A program made the position numbers and the translations under genes. A stretch of 64,000 bases of DNA from Phytophthora colocasiae (Eukaryota > Oomycota > Peronosporomycetes > Peronosporales > Peronosporaceae): assembly GCA_018806915.1 (NCBI GenBank), contig JAGKQI010000100.1, positions 1,178,001 to 1,242,000 on the forward strand, in the 5' to 3' direction. Positions 54,648 to 64,000 of this stretch are shown piece after piece; position 1 is the stretch's first letter, and each line of letters starts with the position of its first letter. A model generated the notes under the pieces. The model had not been told where the DNA came from. It saw nothing but the letters and a program-made list of their open reading frames with translations, and did not search any database.

Positions 54648-55099
54648 GTGGGCGGATTCTCTTCTGGGTGCGGAGACCGTCGCGCAAAAGCAGCGGCGAT
54701 CGAACCCCAACGAATTCCGCGGAGCGACAGGGCGCACAATTTTTTTTAAAATTTAAGTCGGAGCCGACCGGTGGTTGGTGAAAGAACGCCAACCGCCGCA
54801 AAATGATCCAGTGCTTCATCGTGGTGGTGCGCTCGCTACAAGCACTCCTCCGCTATGGTGAAATGCAGGTATGTTCGTGAAGATACCTTCTAAATGTATG
54901 CAAAGTTTTGCCTCTCTGTATTGAGCGCACTAGACGGGTGGGATTTTTAACCCAACCATCTTAGTGAGCAAGGTCGGATCCGGCTTAAATAAAATTAAGC
55001 TTAGTAAAGCTGCTGAAAACTTATATTGAACAAATTATAGATTATTGCAGTGAACTTTCGGAACTATGACGACGGCTACTGTAACCCGAGTGACACAGT
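54648..55099. repeat. Direct repeat copy 1 (about 450 bp)
   Basis: GTGGGCGGATTCTCTTCTGG...GAGTGACACAGT. The same sequence, with small indels, recurs at 57584-58008. An exon-like start (ATGATCCAGTGCTTCATCG) and a 5' splice-like GTATGT lie inside, so the repeat may come from the 5' end of a gene. It contains TTTTTTTTAAAATTT and a poly-T-rich AT stretch. Confidence 0.85.
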
Positions 55100-55180
55100 G
55101 TCGAACGACGCGTCCGATGCTGTCAAGTTCTCGGAGAATCAAGCCTCGTTGCTGGCTGAAATGGGGGACAAATGGCACGT
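55047..55180 (+). pseudogene. Exon-like gene fragment of unknown origin
   Basis: In one frame 55047-55180 reads VNFRNYDDGYCNPSDTVSND, then ASDAVKFSENQASLLAEMGD, and stops. A little further on, GADLEAAAVTYFEATLNTAD reads in another frame. It can be joined to an upstream exon-like start inside the direct repeat, but the result is broken by stops, so it looks like a decayed gene. Confidence 0.4.
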
Positions 55181-55325
55181 TGTGTGAGATCTACGATCAC
55201 GGACTGCTGCCCAGGGAGCGGATCTTGAGGCTGCAGCTGTCACGTACTTCGAGGCGACACTCAACACTGCGGACCGTATCAGCTCTGCGACCACCCCGCG
55301 TGTGATCAAGGCTGACCACTAGGGG

Positions 55326-55500
55326 CCTTGTAGCTTGCTGTTGACTCTTGCCATTGCTGAGAAGCACCTGGCTGCTGAGTTCAACAAGGACAGTCTTGAC
55401 ATCGTCGACCACTACACGTACGTCATCATCGTCGCGCGGCAACGGCTGCTTGCAGGTTGGTGTCTCCTCGAAGACGTCGTCGCTGGCTATCGCCATAGTG
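55326..55500 (+). pseudogene. Transketolase gene fragment
   Basis: LAIAEKHLAAEFNKDSLDIV followed by DHYTYVI and, after a one-base frame change, GNGCLQVGVSSKTSSLA matches the thiamine-diphosphate-binding region of transketolase (LAEKHLAARFN..., VDHYTY, GDGCLQEG). The key Asp of GDGCLQEG is Asn here. No other part of the enzyme is present. Confidence 0.7.
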
Positions 55501-55569
55501 GATACACACAAGATGCCCCAGATTTCCCCAGACTTCCCGACTCGTTGTTGCCTCATTCTTCATTTTGCG

Positions 55570-56412
55570 ATGGCAGCACCACGCCAACCACCACCCTACT
55601 GGAAGGAAGACGTACACCCGCCTTTAAACAGGCTAGAGATCTCGCGTTCAAGACGCAAGGAATTCTGGACGTTCGGCCGGGTTGAAGTTCCAAACCCCGG
55701 TGACAGATCTGGACTTGCAACGAGGGCGTGGTACCTGAAGTGTGATGTATCGTTCCCTAGGCAAGGGCGATACTATCACGACTTCGTGGCCCACGTCAAG
55801 AAAGCCCACCCAAACTCTATTATGAGGTATGTCATGTCCTTAAGGGCTTCACCTAACGACCATGAGTTAGCGCATAGGGCTGCACTTGCAGCAGCAGCTA
55901 ACGAAGGAAATACTCGTCAAGATCCAGATGCACAGGAAGTTGAGCAGCACCTCCAGCAGCTGAACCTCCAGCAGCAGAACCAGCAGCAGCACCTCCAGCA
56001 GCTGAACCTCCTGCAGCAGAACCTCCAGGAGCAGAACCTCCAGGAGCAGAACCAGCAGCAGCAAAACCAGCAGCAGCACCTCCAGCAGAACCAGCACCTC
56101 CAGCAGCAACCAGCACCTCCAGCAGCAGCCAATCTACCAGCAGCAGCCAATCTACCAGCAGCAGCCAATCTACCAGCAGCAGCCACTCTACCAGCAGCAG
56201 CCACTCTACCAGCAGCAGCCAATCTACCAGCAGCAGCCACTCTACCAGCAGCAGCCACTCTACCAGCAGCAGCCACTCTACCAGCAGCAGCCAATCTACC
56301 AGCAGCAGTCAATCTACCAGCAGCAGAACTACCAGGATTATTAGCCGAACTACCAACCGGATATGTGGTCTTGGTTTTAAAAAAGATCAAAAATCTTCAC
56401 TGCTTTTCGTAA
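55570..56412 (+). CDS. Gln/Pro/Ala repeat protein with a possible zinc-finger-like start
   Basis: 280 residues from the ATG at 55570 (MAAPRQPPPYWKED). The first 100 residues look like a folded domain (FWTFGRVEVPNPG, AWYLKCDVSFPRQGRYYHDF, VAHVKKAHPNSIMRYVMS), perhaps a BED-type zinc finger that has lost a Cys. Then come Gln-rich repeats (LQQLNLQQQNQQQ) and about 12 units of LPAAAN/LPAAAT encoded by an 18-bp tandem repeat. The frame is open upstream through the transketolase remnant, which argues for an insertion into it. Whether a protein is made is unclear. Confidence 0.4.
   Translation: MAAPRQPPPYWKEDVHPPLNRLEISRSRRKEFWTFGRVEVPNPGDRSGLATRAWYLKCDVSFPRQGRYYHDFVAHVKKAHPNSIMRYVMSLRASPNDHELAHRAALAAAANEGNTRQDPDAQEVEQHLQQLNLQQQNQQQHLQQLNLLQQNLQEQNLQEQNQQQQNQQQHLQQNQHLQQQPAPPAAANLPAAANLPAAANLPAAATLPAAATLPAAANLPAAATLPAAATLPAAATLPAAANLPAAVNLPAAELPGLLAELPTGYVVLVLKKIKNLHCFS
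56110..56335. repeat. 18-bp minisatellite (CTACCAGCAGCAGCCAAT)
   Basis: About twelve copies with a C/A exchange that makes LPAAAN or LPAAAT in the overlapping ORF. Confidence 0.9.
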
Positions 56413-56417
56413 AACAT

Positions 56418-57290
56418 TTACGTATATTCAATTAGATGTCGTTCTCGTTCTCGTTCTCTTCTGCTGCTGCTGCAGCATCGCTCCAGTTCTGGGTAATGAA
56501 TGCTGGTCACCATGACTGGTGGCCAATTCTGCGTCAGCACCATCACTCTTGTGCGCATTTGCTCGTATGTTTCTTCTTCATTATCGTTGTATGCGCGAAC
56601 AATCCTGTCGATCTCCACCGCAATTAGCCGTGCCCGTTCTTCGTCGGCAACTCGAAGTAGTTCTCTTGTCCGAACACGCGCTTGGTTTAGTCTTCGGACG
56701 AGCGAGTCGAAACAACGGAATGGTAGGTCGCACTGGAAGTCGGTCCTAATAAACTCCCAAGTTTCTGCCATAGCTGTTGTTTGTCGTGGTCCTCGCCTCC
56801 CTGTAGCGTGTTGCTGGAGGCGGAGCCTGTCTCGGTTTAGCTGGTTACGCAGACCGTGCTCCAGCTGGAACAAGAGATCTCCATCTGGAGGAAGGCCGTC
56901 GATTGCCAGCGCGTAAACGGGGTCCAGGCCCGCTTCTGGAAAACGGATGCCAGGAAGATACGAGTTGACTATTTCTCTAAGCCTCTCCACGCACCGACGG
57001 GTAGTCAGCCCAAACTTGGCTGCGTACTGGTTTTCATAGTTACCGATAGGTTCACTTCGTAACAAAGGGAAAAAAATAGCAGTATCAGTCCAAACGAGTT
57101 CATTATCGTCGTTTCGCCTAGTCAGTGGAGCTAGGCGGAGGAGGTACAGGACGTGATGGCGAGAAAACTCGGCCGCGTGATCGCCGTTGTCCCGTAGGCG
57201 GATTTGAGGCCGTCTAACGAAGACGTCGCCCTCCAGCTCTTCTCTGTCGAGCTCGTTAAGCATGTTGAGCAAGAGCATGGTGTGGTCCAT
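56418..57290 (-). CDS. Orphan ORF, 290 residues
   Basis: Open from the ATG at 57290 (MDHTMLLLNMLNELD); the frame reaches a GTG at 57317. Charged, Arg-rich, mostly helical in appearance (FGLTTRRCVERLREIVNSYL, PFRCFDSLVRRLNQARVRTR). It ends in RRERERERHLIEYT. No family recognised. It is convergent with the ORF at 55570-56412, with five bases between stops, and lies inside the direct-repeat unit. Its intact length of nearly 300 codons is the main argument that it is real. Confidence 0.45.
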   Translation of the reverse strand: MDHTMLLLNMLNELDREELEGDVFVRRPQIRLRDNGDHAAEFSRHHVLYLLRLAPLTRRNDDNELVWTDTAIFFPLLRSEPIGNYENQYAAKFGLTTRRCVERLREIVNSYLPGIRFPEAGLDPVYALAIDGLPPDGDLLFQLEHGLRNQLNRDRLRLQQHATGRRGPRQTTAMAETWEFIRTDFQCDLPFRCFDSLVRRLNQARVRTRELLRVADEERARLIAVEIDRIVRAYNDNEEETYEQMRTRVMVLTQNWPPVMVTSIHYPELERCCSSSRRERERERHLIEYT

Positions 57291-57347
57291 CTGGTGATCT
57301 CGATGGCAAAGTCTCACGTTTTCTTTTTGAAACCGATGTGAATGGTA

Positions 57348-57408
57348 AACCCGGTTGTGAAATGGTATAAAACAGGCAAACCGGTTGTGAAATGGTATAA
57401 AACAGGCC
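57348..57408. repeat. Two tandem 30-bp units (CCGGTTGTGAAATGGTATAA)
   Basis: The units are adjacent and nearly identical, 60 bp upstream of the orphan ORF, in its presumed promoter. Confidence 0.8.
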
Positions 57409-57583
57409 TGTGTAGTGGGTACAAATCGGTGGGTCTAGCTGCGCAGTCGGTCTCGCTAACACAGAATCGGTAGCAGTAACGCGGAAGCGGTCGCACTAGG
57501 CAGATGAACACCCGAGAACAGTTCTCCTAATTCTCCATGTCGCATACCATTGCGAAAGCCAGCGCACGCAGCAACGCACGCTC

Positions 57584-58008
57584 GTGGGCGGATTCTCTTC
57601 TGGGGGCGGCGATCGAACCCCAACGAATTCCGAGCGACAGGGCGCCCAATTTTTTTAAAAAATTTAAGTCGGAGCCGATCGGTGGTTGGTGAAAGAACGC
57701 CAACCGCCGCAAAATGATCCAGTGCTTCATCGTGGTGGTGCGCTCGCTACAAGCACTCCTCCGCTATGGTGGAATGCAGGTATGTTCGTGAAGATACCTT
57801 CTAAATGTATGCAAAGTTTTGCCTCTCATTTCGCTGTATTGAGCGCGCTAGACGGGTGGGATTTTTAACCCAACCATCTTAGTGAGCAATGTCGGTCGGC
57901 TTAAATAAATTAAGCTTAGTAAACCTGCTGAAACCTTATATTGAACCTATTATAGATTATTGCAGTGAACTTTCGGAACTACGGCTACTGAAACCCGAGT
58001 GACACAGT
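57584..58008. repeat. Direct repeat copy 2 (about 425 bp)
   Basis: Matches 54648-55099 with several short indels; the sequence after it differs. Confidence 0.85.
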
Positions 58009-58228
58009 CTTGCTGTAGGTCAGCCACATCACGGAGACACTATCGCAGTTTTTCGTACCATCGACTATGTCACAACACGAATAGGTGCTGCCTGTGCGCA
58101 TGATTCTTCAGCGACATCTACCGCTACTAGGAGTTGAAGATGCTTTTGCACCGCTGGAACAAAGATCAGCGTATGGACCAAGTAGCAGAAACATTTCCAA
58201 GTGGAGAAGTGAACAGAGGTCGATAGCT

Positions 58229-59246
58229 TTACTGGTAGCGTGCACGTTTCCAAGCCGATCTGTCGGTGCAATCCATAAATACCGGGGCTTCGATGCCAAT
58301 CGCGTCACTTGCATTTGGACTTGCCATGCCGTCCCACTCGCTGCTCGAAGCAGGAGATTCATCATCCCGAGGACGTTTAACCCCTAAACTCCATGTTTGA
58401 CACTGCATATCTCTCTGTCGATGATGTGAAGGGAAATCAATTCCGTAGAACCTCCCACCACAGAGAATTCGCTGAGCTTCCATCTTAAACTGCTCAGGAT
58501 TTCTTTGTAGCTGCTCAGCTGCTGTAGTATTGAGGACATAGTCGATACCTGGTTCCAGGAAAATCAACTACATTTCATGGTTCGCAAAGGAGAAGATTAG
58601 AGCAACAATGGGCAATAGAACACAATCAGTCTCTTACCTGTAGTCCCAGTAAAACAGTGCTGATATTGAGCACGGGGCCCCAGTCTTTGTCGAGTATTGG
58701 CATCATAACCTTGCCCGTTACTACATCGATACTAGGATGCCAAGCTCTGTTAATGGAGAAACCAGGCAAACAAAAAACCCTGTCAGATACTTGCTCTCAG
58801 AAAAGCAGTGGATAAAACACTGCATCTCACCTCGTAAGACACTTTACACTAGGAGCTATCGTTGGCAAAGCATAAAAGTGGATAAAGTAAGTGAACTATA
58901 CTTCCAAGTACGTCGTTTCACTTTTAAAGCAAGGTCTTACCGTGGAATGGGTACGTCTTGGGGATGTCCACGAAGAAGGTAAAGTCCCCATTGGCAAACG
59001 GCCCCGACAAGTCAATGATTGAGATCGTAAATATCAGGTTCATCATATTGTTTGGGCCGTCAGGAAACTCCACACGGGTGTTTACTTTTTCAGCGCACGT
59101 AAAATTGCCCTTGGCCAACTACGAGAAGGACAAAAAGTCAGAAAACTTCACCTGCATACTCCCACACGCCACAATAATCTCAACAAACGCACCTCATTCA
59201 CATCTTTCCGCACACGCACGGCGGCAAAATCCGACTGCATGTACAT
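58229..59246 (-). CDS. UBC12-like E2-fold protein lacking the catalytic cysteine
   Basis: Five exons on the minus strand: 59246-59193, 59118-58941, 58855-58831 (25 bp), 58746-58638, 58567-58229; all introns are GT..AG and the frame is kept, giving 234 residues. The fold follows UBC12/NEDD8-conjugating E2: VRVRKDVNEL, FTFFVDIPKTYPFHAPSVKC, WHPSIDVVTGKVMMPILDKD, W-G-P and LLGLQLIFLEPGIDYVLNTT. The HPN motif is HPS, and the Cys expected in the GNVCLNIL position is Met (GKVMMPIL). It should therefore not carry a ubiquitin-like thioester and may act as a UEV-type cofactor. A 70-residue extension follows the E2 core. An upstream exon cannot be excluded. Confidence 0.78.
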
Positions 59247-59629
59247 GCTCACGGCTCAAAGAGAGAAATCTGTTCTGCAAGCGAGAGACGTCTATTCTGC
59301 TGTCGAAGCCCGGAGATGTCCCGCAACGCGGCGTTTTCGCCTACTCCTGGGTGATATCCGTCAATTGGAAGAGCGACGCTGTATCTACTGCCCCACGAGA
59401 GTGCTGGAAGCGCTAGAACTGCGGCGTATAGTCGTCGGCGGACGTGCTGGAACCGAACTGTTGTCGACTATTGCATCTGGTGCAAGAAACGACAGAAAGA
59501 ACTTCTAATTGGCTAAAATGAAGAGATTTTATAGACTTTATCCACCAATCAAGAGTCATATGGACAAACCAGCTTCGACATCCGCCAAGCACATACAAAA
59601 GCCAAGTCAAACGGCGGAAGACTCCTGCG
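59247..59629. promoter_or_regulatory. Bidirectional promoter region
   Basis: 383 bp between the divergent E2-like gene and the propeller gene. No gene recognised; the open frame on the plus strand (59239-59508) has no family features. Confidence 0.45.
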
Positions 59630-62600
59630 ATGCCGCCCAACGGGGGAGACGCGACGGCAACCGCCGTGCGCAGTCGACCGCTACTGCACTACAAGGACCT
59701 GGGTGTAGGTACGCAGAACCGCAAGGTGCACTTCACATGTGTACATGCGTCCGAGAACTTCCTTGCCTGCGGGTACGTATCCTGATTAAGTGCGCAACAA
59801 GAGTGATGATCATCACCCAGTGCGGAAAAGAGTGATGGTCACTTCAACTAACTGAATCTGATTCCATTAGAGCCAACAATGGCAGTGTGTATCTGTACGC
59901 GACGTCGGCGCTGAGCCGCAGCGAAGGAGACCGAGCATCGGCCAAGTACCACCTGGTGAAGATGATCTCGCCGCCCAGCAACGACCGCGTGGCCGTGACA
60001 TGTCTGAGTATATGTCCGCTGCAGAAGCGCCTCGTGGTGGGCACCATGCGTGGTGTTGTGTACGCTATTCAGCTCTCGGACTACCACAAGATCGGCGAGA
60101 AGGTCGAGTTCTCGCATGACTTCCACGCGGGCTTTCCCATTACCTGCTTCTTGTGGGACAGGCGCGGCGCAAGGCTCTTTTCAGCGTGTAATGCAGGTCT
60201 AGTGTGCCAGACCGTGTTGCGCGCTGGCATGTCAGCGATCTTTGGTAGTACAGATACGGAACTGCTGCTCAAGGAGGAGACTGGGATTGTACAGGTAAGT
60301 TGCTGCTTACACTTGGCAACTATCTTACTGCTACTGCTAACTGTGTCTTATTGTAACCTGTGGGAATGTTAAACGCTTTCAGCTGGACCTTGCGAAAAGT
60401 AATCGCTCATATATCCTGATGGTGTCGTCGCAGTTGCGTGTTTTGTTGTTGAATCTTACTGCTGGAGACGGCAGCGCTGTCCAGATCGGAACGAAGGCGA
60501 GACAAGGATCATATGGGGCGTGCTTCTTCACCAGCCTCAACGTTGAGTCGATTGATCCGGCGAAAAAAAGAGAAATCAAAGTGTTTTCGTCGCGACCAGG
60601 GCGACGTGTGTGGATTGCAGACCCACAGTCAGGAACTGTTTCTTCGACGTTGAAGTTCTCGTTGAGCAAGAATCCAACGTCCTTTTTACAAAGTCCAGAG
60701 TGTTCCATGGAAGAAGGTATGTGTTGAGCAGTATGGAATTTGTCATCTTGCCAAAATACTCATGCTAATGTATATTAGGAATCCAGCCTCGAAATTTGTC
60801 GATCAATAAGCTTGGCCGCTTCCAGTTCCTACAGGACCCTCCATATGCACCGCAGGATGTGAAAGACGCGACAACATTACTGGTCAGTTGGAACGTTGGA
60901 TCAAGTGTGCTTTTCTTCTTGGACCCATTTGCCGTTGAAATCGTTGAGTGGCATCTGGATTTGGGTATTATCCACGACTTGAAGGTACGTTTGCAACCTT
61001 CAGCTGTTGGCGTGCTGTACCTCACGTGTTTGGACCGAGCAGATTGTGAACGAAACTACAATAGTAGTCCTTCATGGCGACGCACCGAAGGTGTCTCTAA
61101 TTCAGTCCTGCTCAGCAGATCAATTCCTTCAACTTTATGGAGCAGACGATATGAAAAAGGCTGTTGAGGTAAGAGTGCACGCTTGCATCGTGAGTAAACA
61201 TTGTGTAACGCAAATGGTTGTTGTGTGGATTAGCTTGCTGTCGAGTTCAACTTAAATGATGCAAATGTCGTGGGATCACTTCAAAATCAGTGGTCTACCT
61301 TTCTCGAAAAAAATAGCGGAAATTCAGGAGAGTATGATGAGTTGACTGGTGCTCTTAAGGCTCTTGCAGACAAAACAAAGGCGCTGAAAGGGGAATATAA
61401 AGCAGCAGTCGAATCCGGTCTTCCAACCCCGACAGATTCGCAACCGTTGCAAGTTATATTCAAGCAGCGTCCACAGCAAGCGATTTCAGCGGCTACAACC
61501 GCGACAAGTGATTTATTTGCCGCTTCAAGTGACTCAGCAGATACGGAAGTTACATTGGCAACCGGTAGTACTCTACACAAGCCAATTGAGTACTTCGATG
61601 TACTGGCGCCATCAGATCAATCGTACTCGAAGAGTATTTGTGCGCCGGATGGATCTTTCATGGAGGCAAGACTGATGGATATTCCTGAGTTGCCACGCAC
61701 CAACGTTGTACTTGCCGATGACTTCCGTGAAAACTATATGGAGGGGGTAATGGAGGAAGTGAAACGGGCCGATCAAATACGAAATGAGGAAGGGGCTATG
61801 AACATGAACCTTTTGCCAGCGCTTAAAGATGGATCTACAGCTGCAGCGAAGGCATTCTCAACGTTTATACCGGGCAGTAGTATGATCACGCACCTTATGG
61901 ATGCATCTATGATCACTGACCCATTTGGACGCTCAGATGCTTCCGGAATCTTTAGTGATTTCCCTGAGTTTGATGATGAAGAACTTGTGATCGACCCAGA
62001 CACTCGACTGCTTCAACGCAAATATACACATGGTCAGAGACTTAACACGGATACGAATGAGTGCTCTGTGCTGCGAATCGCAATGTCAACGATCGGAGAA
62101 GCAGATGAAGGCAACTTGGACACAGAAGTGCTTCTCGAGGCGATTTCAATGGACATTTGGGACTCAAATCTCAAGTACACCTCGAATTTACCTATAAACG
62201 AGCAGTTGAACCTTCCAGAAGGCAAACCGAATACTCAAGAGACCGTAAATGGACAGATGGAGGGGATTACGGTGTACAATCGAACACATGAAAAGGAGAA
62301 CGAGATCGAGCGGCGAGATTTAAAACCAGCTTTGATCGAAACGTTGAAGGTGCAGACGTCAGTGTCAACGACATCATCTTCTGGTGCATCTACTCCTGTG
62401 AACAAGATTAAGCAACGTCTTGTACACCGAGCGTCAATGTCTCCGGATTCCGGACGTGCAGCCCAGCGCGCTATTCAAAAACATTTTGGCGCAACACCAA
62501 GTTGCGAAATTAAGCTCAAGTGTATGGTAGGTGGCCGGATAGCTGTTTCGCCCGAGTTGGAGCCCACTATTCGGCGCGACGTCAGCGAGTTAGCTTCAGA

Positions 62601-64000
62601 ACTCCAGGCAGCGTCAGCCACAGCCGAAAAAACGAAGCAACTTACTCGGAGACTTTGGCCGGCTTCCGGTATCACAAGAGTGTGTGCATGCCTCACGAGC
62701 CTGTACCTATTGCAGGGCGATATGAGTCAAGTACAGACGACGATTAATGCATGGTTGAATTGCTTTGATCCTACTGCACAACACGAAGACCCAGAAGGAA
62801 GTGATGGTTCCATCGAAAATATGAGTGAGATTACTAATACTCCTGCCACAACGGTTGGGTTTGCCCGTGGTGAGGCACTTATCGATGGTGATGGGTTACC
62901 ACTGACGAGAGGCGACTGGAATTTGGTACGGACACTCGTATCAGTATACTTTGCGCTTTGGGCTGCTGGATCGAAGTTACACCTGCACCCTTTAAATCCC
63001 AAGGATCATGGTAATGGTGAATTTTGTCGATTGTATGAGAGCGAGATGGGTATAACTATGTCACTTGAACCACGTCACCGATGGGATAATGATGGCGACG
63101 AGAATGAAATGGAACCAGCTACAGCAGATGAAGCTGAGGCATTTGTAGTAAAGTACGGCGTGTACATCAATCCAGACCTTGCTGCAGAAGTCTGCAACCT
63201 CCGCCAATTTACGGGTGCTTTGAAGATTGTACTGGATGAAGTTGTTTCTGGTGCTGATATGGAAGATACATGTGACGAAATTGTGAGTTGGATCTCGGAG
63301 AAGGAGACTGGTAAGGCATTCTTAGCGTTGAAAGAGCGCGATTCCTTGTGTCTTTTTCTCCATCTACTGGGCATGTTGCTGAATAAATGTCCCCAGGATG
63401 CTGTTGAAATGTGCGTGAGTAAGTATCCTGTTATATATCCTTGGAACATCGAGCAAGCTGTTTTCGGAACAGATCTGGATTGGGAGTCGGCCGATGAAAA
63501 TGGAACCCGTGACATTTTGAAGCCAACGGCAGTGACTCAGACTTCGATATATTTCCGATATCTTGTGCGCCTTCTTGAGGAGAAGGAGAACGAAGCTGGC
63601 AAAGACCGACAAGTTGTGAGTAGATGTTTGGAGTTGTGCTTCGCTGGTGATGGAGTAGTGGGAGATTTGTTTGATCAAAATGAGAGGCTTAGCCGAATTG
63701 CGTGGGTTGCGGCGCTTGTTCGGCAGCCGGATAAGTTCTCATACGATCATTCACAGTGCTGGAAAATGTTTGCAGACAGCAATGCATTCCCCGCTCTCAT
63801 GGAGCTGACGATGCTGTCCCTGCGAGACGAGACGAATGCGGCTGTGGTGAAACGTGGACTCAACGAGTTGTCCGAATTGGTTACTCTTATTACGACAAGC
63901 AACGAACTTTTCCTTTTCGACGCAGTGTTCGAACGAGTAGCTGTTCTACCGCACAGTTCTGAAGAATGTTTATCCAAAATCCTCAACCAAATCCATGCCT
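59630..64000 (+). CDS. HPS5/TECPR2-like WD-propeller protein, 3' end outside the window
   Basis: Exons 59630-59772, 59871-60294, 60383-60716, 60779-60984, 61043-61168 and 61234 to beyond 64000; all junctions are GT..AG and keep the frame, giving more than 1300 residues. The N-terminal propeller resembles HPS5 and TECPR2: ASENFLACGANNGSVYLYAT, KRLVVGTMRGVVYAIQLS, GARLFSACNAGLVCQTVL, EETGIVQLDLAKSNRSYILM, GTKARQGSYGACFF and FSSRPGRRVWIADPQSGTV. HPS5 is part of BLOC-2, which sorts cargo to lysosome-related organelles; TECPR2 works in autophagy and ER export. The last exon is open for 2.77 kb; its product is acidic and helical without a named motif (WNLVRTLVSVYFALWAAGSK, LKERDSLCLFLHLLGMLLNK). 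HPS5 and TECPR2 cannot be told apart here. Confidence 0.7.

Larger units (their letters stand above)
54648..58008. mobile_element. 2.9-kb unit between direct repeats, possible transposed or duplicated segment
   Basis: The two repeats bracket a transketolase fragment, a Gln/Pro-rich ORF and an orphan ORF. The repeat starts near TG and ends near CA, but no primer site, gag-pol or target duplication is seen, so it is not called an LTR element. A tandem duplication or a non-autonomous element that captured gene pieces are both possible. Confidence 0.35.

Noticed and set aside
54831..54895. ATGGTGAAATGCAG before a splice-like site considered as a Crinkler effector start
   Set aside because: The frame after any plausible splice stops within a few codons and no Crinkler LxLFLAK-type motif is present.
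54648..58008. Direct repeats considered as LTRs of a retrotransposon
   Set aside because: No gag-pol genes, no primer site after the first repeat, no matching target duplication, and the repeat contains an exon-like start.

Overview
The window looks like nuclear DNA of an oomycete, most likely a Phytophthora. Genes carry short GT..AG introns, several gene starts have the oomycete initiator (GCTCATTNNNCAATTT type), CAP/PR-1-like secreted proteins are clustered, and the mobile elements (Crypton-like tyrosine recombinase, piggyBac, pogo, chromodomain gypsy) are the usual oomycete mix. The species call is inference.

Layout. 1-3.5 kb: the 3' end of a RING-finger ORF that runs off the left edge, then a Crypton-like tyrosine recombinase bounded by 17-bp tandem repeats on one side and their inverted copies on the other; beside it lies a truncated CAP gene start. 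3.5-9.5 kb and 41.5-51.5 kb: a cluster of six CAP-domain secreted protein genes (4453-5211, 6456-7190, 8522-9373, 42256-43506, 49739-50281, 50571-51455), with a 0.7-kb pogo-type transposon between two of them. 9.5-41.5 kb: one large nested insertion splitting the cluster. The outer layer is a piggyBac element (TTAA at 9524 and 41520) of about 5.5 kb own sequence that carries a convergent Myb plus DOT1-like methyltransferase gene beside its transposase. Gypsy element A (11782-38270, minus strand, target duplication CGTC) sits in the cysteine-rich end of the transposase gene. Gypsy element B (20788-33900, plus strand, same family, target duplication GCAT) sits inside the protease gene of A. Both gypsy copies are saturated with the palindrome GGATCC, encode a second archaeal-like RNase H and a chromodomain, and are frameshifted.

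43.6-54.5 kb is a dense block of ordinary host genes: an RNase MRP/NEPRO-like protein, a 145-residue five-exon zinc-knuckle protein, a Nup62-type FG nucleoporin, an arrestin-like protein, a 2-oxoglutarate/Fe(II) oxygenase, two CAP genes and an 824-residue SAP-like-domain protein. 54.6-58.0 kb holds a 2.9-kb unit between two ~430-bp direct repeats with a transketolase gene fragment and two orphan ORFs. 58.2-64 kb holds a UBC12-like E2 fold protein that lacks the catalytic cysteine and, divergently, a large HPS5/TECPR2-like propeller gene whose long sixth exon runs off the right edge.

All functional names come from reading translated motifs by eye; no database search was run. Intron positions were inferred from GT..AG sites that keep the frame.
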